A stretch of DNA of 64,000 bases from Bacteroidaceae bacterium. Its GTDB lineage: Bacteria; Bacteroidota; Bacteroidia; Bacteroidales; Bacteroidaceae. Positions 60,396 through 64,000 of the stretch are shown here, in pieces. Within the stretch, counting starts at the first letter, position 1. Every line of letters begins with the position of its first letter. The notes below the pieces were generated by a model, which was not told the origin of the DNA, did not search any database, and saw nothing but the letters and a program-made list of their open reading frames with translations. The translations under genes were made by a program, and so were the position numbers. The DNA lies in assembly GCA_024693505.1 (NCBI GenBank), contig JAILKU010000007.1, positions 1 through 64,000 of the forward strand, given 5' to 3'.

Positions 60396-61796
60396 TCAGA
60401 GTGTGTTCTGCTTCAGTTTCTCCACAAACTCGTCCACCCTTCTCAGCTCTCTTGGAATGTCGATGTTCTGCGGGCAGTGGGAGACACATTCGCGGCAGGC
60501 GGTGCAGTGGTCGGCCTGGCGAAGGCGGGGCACAGCACGGTCATAACCCACCAGGAAGGCACGCCGGGCCTGCTGGTAGTTCTCGGCCTGCTGACTCTCG
60601 GGAACGTTACCCTTGTTCACACATTTATTGTAATGCACGAAGATGCCGGGGATGTCCAGACCGTAGGGACAGGGCATGCAGTACTTGCAGTCGTTGCAGT
60701 CGATGGTCGGATAGCTCTTGATGAGTGCTGCCGTCTCGCCCTCCAGCCATTTCTGTTCTTCCTCGGTGAGGGGTTCCAGGGGCGAGTAGGTGCGGACGTT
60801 GTCCTCCAGGTGCTCCATGTAGGTCATACCGCTGAGCACGGTCAGCACATCGGGCTTCGAACCGATGTATCGGAAGGCCCAGCTGGCCACGCTGTTCTCG
60901 GGCTTGTGCTGCTTCAGGTGGGCCACCACATGATCGGGCACCTTCGAGAGGCGTCCGCCCAGCAGGGGTTCCATGATGACGGCGGGGATGTCGCGCTTCT
61001 CCAGCTCGGTATAGAGGTATTCTCCGTTCACGTTCCGTCCGTCGGCCTGGTTCCAGTCAACATAGTTAGCCTGAATCTGCACGAAGTCCCACTTGTACTT
61101 GTCGTGGTGCTCCAGCATATAGTCGAAGACAGCGACATCGCCATGGAACGAGAAGCCCAGGTTGCGGATGCGTCCCTTCTCGCGCTGCTCCATCAGCCAG
61201 TCGAGCAGACCGTTGTCCAGGAAACGCTGGCGCAGGTTGTCCATACCACCGCCGCCGATGCTGTGCAGCAGCAGGTAGTCTATATAGTCGGTCTTCAGGT
61301 ACTGCAGGCTGTTCTCGAATATCTTGCATCCTTCCTCGAAGCTATATTGCTGGGGGCTGAAGTTCGAGAGCTTCGTGGCGATAAAGTACGAGTCCCTTGG
61401 GCGTCCGCTCTGTTCCAGGGCCAGACCCAGCGATTCCTCGCTCTTTCCCCGGCAGTAGGCTGGCGACGTGTCGAAGTAGTTCACACCGTGCTCCAGCGCA
61501 TAGTTCGTCAGCCGGTTCACCTGTTCCTGGTCGATGACCTCGTTGTTCGGTCCGTCGCCCACCCTTTTGGTCGGCAGTCGCATCCAGCCGTAGCCCAGCA
61601 GGCTCACCTTGTCGCCCGTCTTGGGATTGGTGCGGTAGGTCATCTTGCCCGTCGGCACAGGGTCGGTATGGTGTCCCATCGGATCCAGGTCAATCTCGCC
61701 CCCGCCGTTTTGTTTTCCTCCGCAGGCGGACAGGGCCGAGGTAGCGGCCACCGTGCCCGACACTTTCAGGAAGTCTCTTCTGTTATATTGTTTCAT
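60396..61796 (-). CDS. Tat-exported aldo/keto reductase with two 4Fe-4S ferredoxin motifs
   Basis: This 466-residue protein starts with a Tat signal (NRRDFLKVSG) followed by a lipobox-like ALSAC, so it may be a Tat-exported lipoprotein. The aldo/keto reductase barrel (about 60-340) keeps the tetrad: Asp and Tyr in YFDTSPAYCRG, Lys in IATKLS, His in YLLLHS. The C-terminal domain has CNDCKYCMPCPYGLDIPG and CTACRECVSHCPQNIDIP, two 4Fe-4S sites. Aldo/keto reductases normally use NADPH, which is absent from the periplasm, so electrons may come from the membrane polyferredoxin encoded 53 bp upstream. The physiological substrate is unknown. Confidence 0.88.
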   Translation of the reverse strand: MKQYNRRDFLKVSGTVAATSALSACGGKQNGGGEIDLDPMGHHTDPVPTGKMTYRTNPKTGDKVSLLGYGWMRLPTKRVGDGPNNEVIDQEQVNRLTNYALEHGVNYFDTSPAYCRGKSEESLGLALEQSGRPRDSYFIATKLSNFSPQQYSFEEGCKIFENSLQYLKTDYIDYLLLHSIGGGGMDNLRQRFLDNGLLDWLMEQREKGRIRNLGFSFHGDVAVFDYMLEHHDKYKWDFVQIQANYVDWNQADGRNVNGEYLYTELEKRDIPAVIMEPLLGGRLSKVPDHVVAHLKQHKPENSVASWAFRYIGSKPDVLTVLSGMTYMEHLEDNVRTYSPLEPLTEEEQKWLEGETAALIKSYPTIDCNDCKYCMPCPYGLDIPGIFVHYNKCVNKGNVPESQQAENYQQARRAFLVGYDRAVPRLRQADHCTACRECVSHCPQNIDIPRELRRVDEFVEKLKQNTL

Positions 61797-61802
61797 TGCT
61801 CC

Positions 61803-61846
61803 TCACATTTTACATTTTACATTTAACATTTTACATTTTACATTCT
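61803..61846. repeat. Heptameric tandem repeat (ACATTTT)
   Basis: Six 7-bp units (ACATTTT, ACATTTA, ACATTCT) fill the gap between the polyferredoxin stop and the aldo/keto reductase ATG and end 4 bp from the stop codon. The operon therefore has a repeat as its intergenic spacer. Confidence 0.85.
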
Positions 61847-61849
61847 CAA

Positions 61850-63442
61850 TCACACTTCCTTGTGCACCTCGTGACCTTCTACATAGATGGCGCTGAAGGG
61901 GCGCGACGGACATACATACTCGCAGGCACCGCAACCGATGCACTTCTCCTCGTTCACGACGGGTATCATGGGCACCAGGCGCCCGTCAACCCGCTTGTTG
62001 TCGGCATCGAACCACTGCCCGCGGTCCTGATGATACTTGCTGCCGGCTGGCACCAACTGGATGGCCTGGACGGGGCAGTGACGGGCACAGTTGCCGCAGG
62101 GCTTTCCGTCCTTGGCGGGAATGCAGTTGGACTCTACCCAGACAGCGTGCCCCACCTGCGTTTCCTTCCTGACATCCACCTCAATGGGCTGAATGGCTCC
62201 GGTAGGACAAACCTGCGAACAGCGGTTGCACTCGGGCCGGCAGTAGCCGCGCTCGTAGCTCACCTCGGGCTGCATGAAGGTGGCAAGCCTGGTGCTGGGC
62301 CTCAGCACGTCGTTCGGGCACGAGTCGATGCAGAGCTGGCAGGCCGTACACTGCTCGCGCAGATGGCGCACCGAGATGGAACCCGGCGGTGTGATCTGGT
62401 GTTCGCGATGCGGCTTCTTCTTGTCCTCGATGATGGCAAAGCCGCCGTCTGTGGTCTTCTCCTGAGCCTTCATCAGCGATGTGCCCACCAGCAGGGCAGC
62501 AGACGTCAGCACGGCCCTGCGACCCTCGTCTATAGCGGGGTTTTTCAGGTCCTCGTCTGTCTTCGTCTCCTCGCTCTTCTTCTCCTGCTTCTCCCTCCAG
62601 TCATTATAGATGATGTTTTCCTTGTCGATCATCGGCTTATAGCCGAACGACAGGGCATCGAACCGGCACTCCTCCAGGCAGTCGCCGCAGACCACGCAGC
62701 GCGAGTAGTCTATCGTATGGTTCTTCAGGTCGATGCAGGCCGACTTACAGTTTCGTTCACACTTGCGGCAGTTCTTGCAGGCCTCGGCGTTCATCACCAC
62801 CTTCAGCCTTGAATGCCTGCTGATCATACCCAGCAGAGTACCTACAGGGCAAACGGTGTTGCACCACGTTCTGCCGCCCCGCCAGGCCAGTACGGCAATC
62901 ACTATCCAGGCCACCAGGGCCATGATGAGGGCAGGCAGGCTCTTCAGCCATACATCCACCGTATAGAAGGCATAGCTCTCGTGCCGTTCGGCAATACCGG
63001 CCAGCACATTGTTCCCCAGCTTATAGAGCGGCGCCAGCACCGTGCCTACGATACGTCCGTAGGTGCTATAGGGGAAGACCAGGCTGGCCACCCATCCCAA
63101 GCCGACCGTGAGCAGCACACCCGCAGCCAGCACGAAGCTGGCGCGCAGCAATCCCTTCTCGGGCGAATAACTGTACTTGTTCTTCTTCCTGTTCAGCCAG
63201 GCAATGGCATCCTGCATCACGCCCAGCGGGCAGATGACGGAGCAGTAGATGCGCCCGAACAGCAGGGTCAGGGCAACCAGGAAGAACAGGACACCCACGT
63301 TGACTGCCAGCAGGGCGGGCATGAACTGAATCTTGGCCATCCAGCCCAGGTAGGCATGGGCCGTGCCGGTGAAGTCCACCAAAAGCCACGTAATCAGTAC
63401 CCAGAAGACGATGGCCAGGGTAAGTCGGATTTTTCTCAACAT
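61850..63442 (-). CDS. Membrane polyferredoxin (NapH-like membrane part fused to NapG/MauM-like ferredoxin)
   Basis: This 530-residue protein has about five N-terminal transmembrane helices with the CxxxCP motifs typical of NapH/NosR/RdxA proteins (YCSVICPLGVMQD and WCNTVCPVGTLLG). Two 4Fe-4S motifs follow (CKNCRKCERNCKSAC, CVVCGDCLEEC). After an internal hydrophobic RRAVLTSAALL stretch comes a second ferredoxin region with CTACQLCIDSCP, CRPECNRCSQVCP, CGNCARHCP and CIGCGACEYVCP. It looks like a fusion of a NapH-type quinol-linked membrane protein and a NapG-type periplasmic ferredoxin. It probably passes electrons across or from the membrane, here to the neighbouring Tat-exported reductase (inferred). 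Confidence 0.85.
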   Translation of the reverse strand: MLRKIRLTLAIVFWVLITWLLVDFTGTAHAYLGWMAKIQFMPALLAVNVGVLFFLVALTLLFGRIYCSVICPLGVMQDAIAWLNRKKNKYSYSPEKGLLRASFVLAAGVLLTVGLGWVASLVFPYSTYGRIVGTVLAPLYKLGNNVLAGIAERHESYAFYTVDVWLKSLPALIMALVAWIVIAVLAWRGGRTWCNTVCPVGTLLGMISRHSRLKVVMNAEACKNCRKCERNCKSACIDLKNHTIDYSRCVVCGDCLEECRFDALSFGYKPMIDKENIIYNDWREKQEKKSEETKTDEDLKNPAIDEGRRAVLTSAALLVGTSLMKAQEKTTDGGFAIIEDKKKPHREHQITPPGSISVRHLREQCTACQLCIDSCPNDVLRPSTRLATFMQPEVSYERGYCRPECNRCSQVCPTGAIQPIEVDVRKETQVGHAVWVESNCIPAKDGKPCGNCARHCPVQAIQLVPAGSKYHQDRGQWFDADNKRVDGRLVPMIPVVNEEKCIGCGACEYVCPSRPFSAIYVEGHEVHKEV

Positions 63443-63489
63443 AACACTTCTCTTATCTTTAAAATGATTAAATTTGCTAAAATCGCTTA

Positions 63490-63497
63490 CAAAGTTA
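63490..63497 (-). promoter_or_regulatory. Promoter -7 box of the polyferredoxin operon
   Basis: TAACTTTG on the minus strand, matching TAnnTTTG, 47 bp upstream of the ATG at 63442. Confidence 0.6.
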
Positions 63498-63609
63498 GTG
63501 ATAATCTGCGATTAACACCACAACGGGCCCCCTCGAGACCCTATAATTTATGATTTTTTAACCCAAATATTCGGGTTTGACGTCTCTCCCCCTCAAGGGG
63601 ACCGGGGAA

Positions 63610-64000
63610 TCAGTAGCTGACGGAGCATTCCATCCCCAGGGCCCTCACCCTTTCAGCTATCTCGTCCAGCCTTTCGGGAGTAGCCTTCAACAGTTCGGGT
63701 GCCGGTGTCTCGCGGTCGATCGTATAGATCATCACCTGGCTGGGGCGAATCCTCTCCAGTGCGCGGAGCCAGGGCTCCACGTATTCGTCGCCTGTATTGT
63801 CCACACACTCCTCCTCGAAGCTGCCGCTCAGGAACATCGTCTGAATAATCACATGCCCCCGGAACAGGCACAGGTTCTCCACCAGCTGCTCCACCTCGTA
63901 GCGGCCCTGCGGCCTGTCCACCTTGCGAATGAAGGCACTGTCCACCGTATCCAGCTTCTGGATATTATTGTCGAACAGCATCAGGGCGTCCCTCACCTCG
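63610..64000 (-). CDS. Radical SAM family protein, C-terminal part (cut by window edge)
   Basis: The last 130 or so residues of a protein whose start lies beyond the right edge. KLDTVDSAFIRKVDRPQG and HVIIQTMFLSG, then MIYTIDRETPAPELLKATPERL and a final CSVSY match the C-terminal half of cytoplasmic radical SAM proteins. The CxxxCxxC cluster motif would be in the missing part. The first codons seen (VRDALMLFDNN) continue upstream in frame, so the GTG at 63996 is not a start. Confidence 0.7.
   Translation of the reverse strand, partial: EVRDALMLFDNNIQKLDTVDSAFIRKVDRPQGRYEVEQLVENLCLFRGHVIIQTMFLSGSFEEECVDNTGDEYVEPWLRALERIRPSQVMIYTIDRETPAPELLKATPERLDEIAERVRALGMECSVSY

Overview
The window reads as a chromosomal stretch from a gut-type Bacteroidales, most likely a Prevotella-like member of the Bacteroidota. 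Grounds: a SusC/SusD pair with co-transcribed surface proteins and glycoside hydrolases; many lipoproteins; recurrent TAnnTTTG -7 promoter boxes with upstream TTG/TTTG elements instead of sigma70 boxes; and a BACON-domain lipoprotein and a DUF6377-type regulator. No rRNA, tRNA, CRISPR array, transposase or phage gene was seen. Both window edges cut a gene: iorB on the left and a radical SAM gene on the right.

Layout. 1-2.8 kb: indolepyruvate oxidoreductase iorBA and a lipoprotein. 3-9 kb: a membrane regulator, then a minus-strand operon of a GH16-GH18 fusion enzyme and two ThuA-like proteins. 9.2-9.9 kb: a HigBA toxin-antitoxin pair. 10.6-27.2 kb: a polysaccharide utilization locus (SusC, SusD, three lipoproteins, GH30, a three-repeat surface protein, an alginate-lyase-like/GH88 fusion, GH3). 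Together with the neighbouring GH16-GH18 enzyme this set fits fungal cell wall glycans (beta-1,3-glucan, chitin, beta-1,6-glucan, possibly glucuronan). 27.4-30.1 kb: a large BACON lipoprotein. 30.2-32.1 kb: a gene-free region packed with repeats, including a duplicated 180-186 bp MITE-like element. 32-39 kb: TrmH methyltransferase, GH2, rubredoxin, arabinanase-like GH43. 39.2-44.4 kb: Ugd and the dTDP-rhamnose genes rfbC, rfbD, rfbA, rfbB. 44.5-48.5 kb: a GH43-like lipoprotein followed by an SRD5A-type steroid 5-alpha-reductase, an Old Yellow Enzyme family reductase and a short-chain dehydrogenase, a candidate steroid/bile-acid reduction module. 48.6-58.3 kb: AGCS symporter, fabD, GH13 amylase, acyltransferase, DUF1232, TerB-DnaJ, mutS. 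58.4-63.4 kb: TonB-dependent receptor, Tat-exported Fe-S aldo/keto reductase and a membrane polyferredoxin.

The most distinctive unexplained signal is at the repeat level. Short tandem arrays (mostly 7-bp units, with a different unit at each locus) sit at gene ends and even encode parts of signal peptides and C-termini. Beside them lies a dispersed element of about 80 bp with conserved flanks and a central hairpin whose two arms differ between copies yet stay complementary. This is covariation, which suggests a structured RNA or DNA element under selection or maintained by a mobility mechanism.
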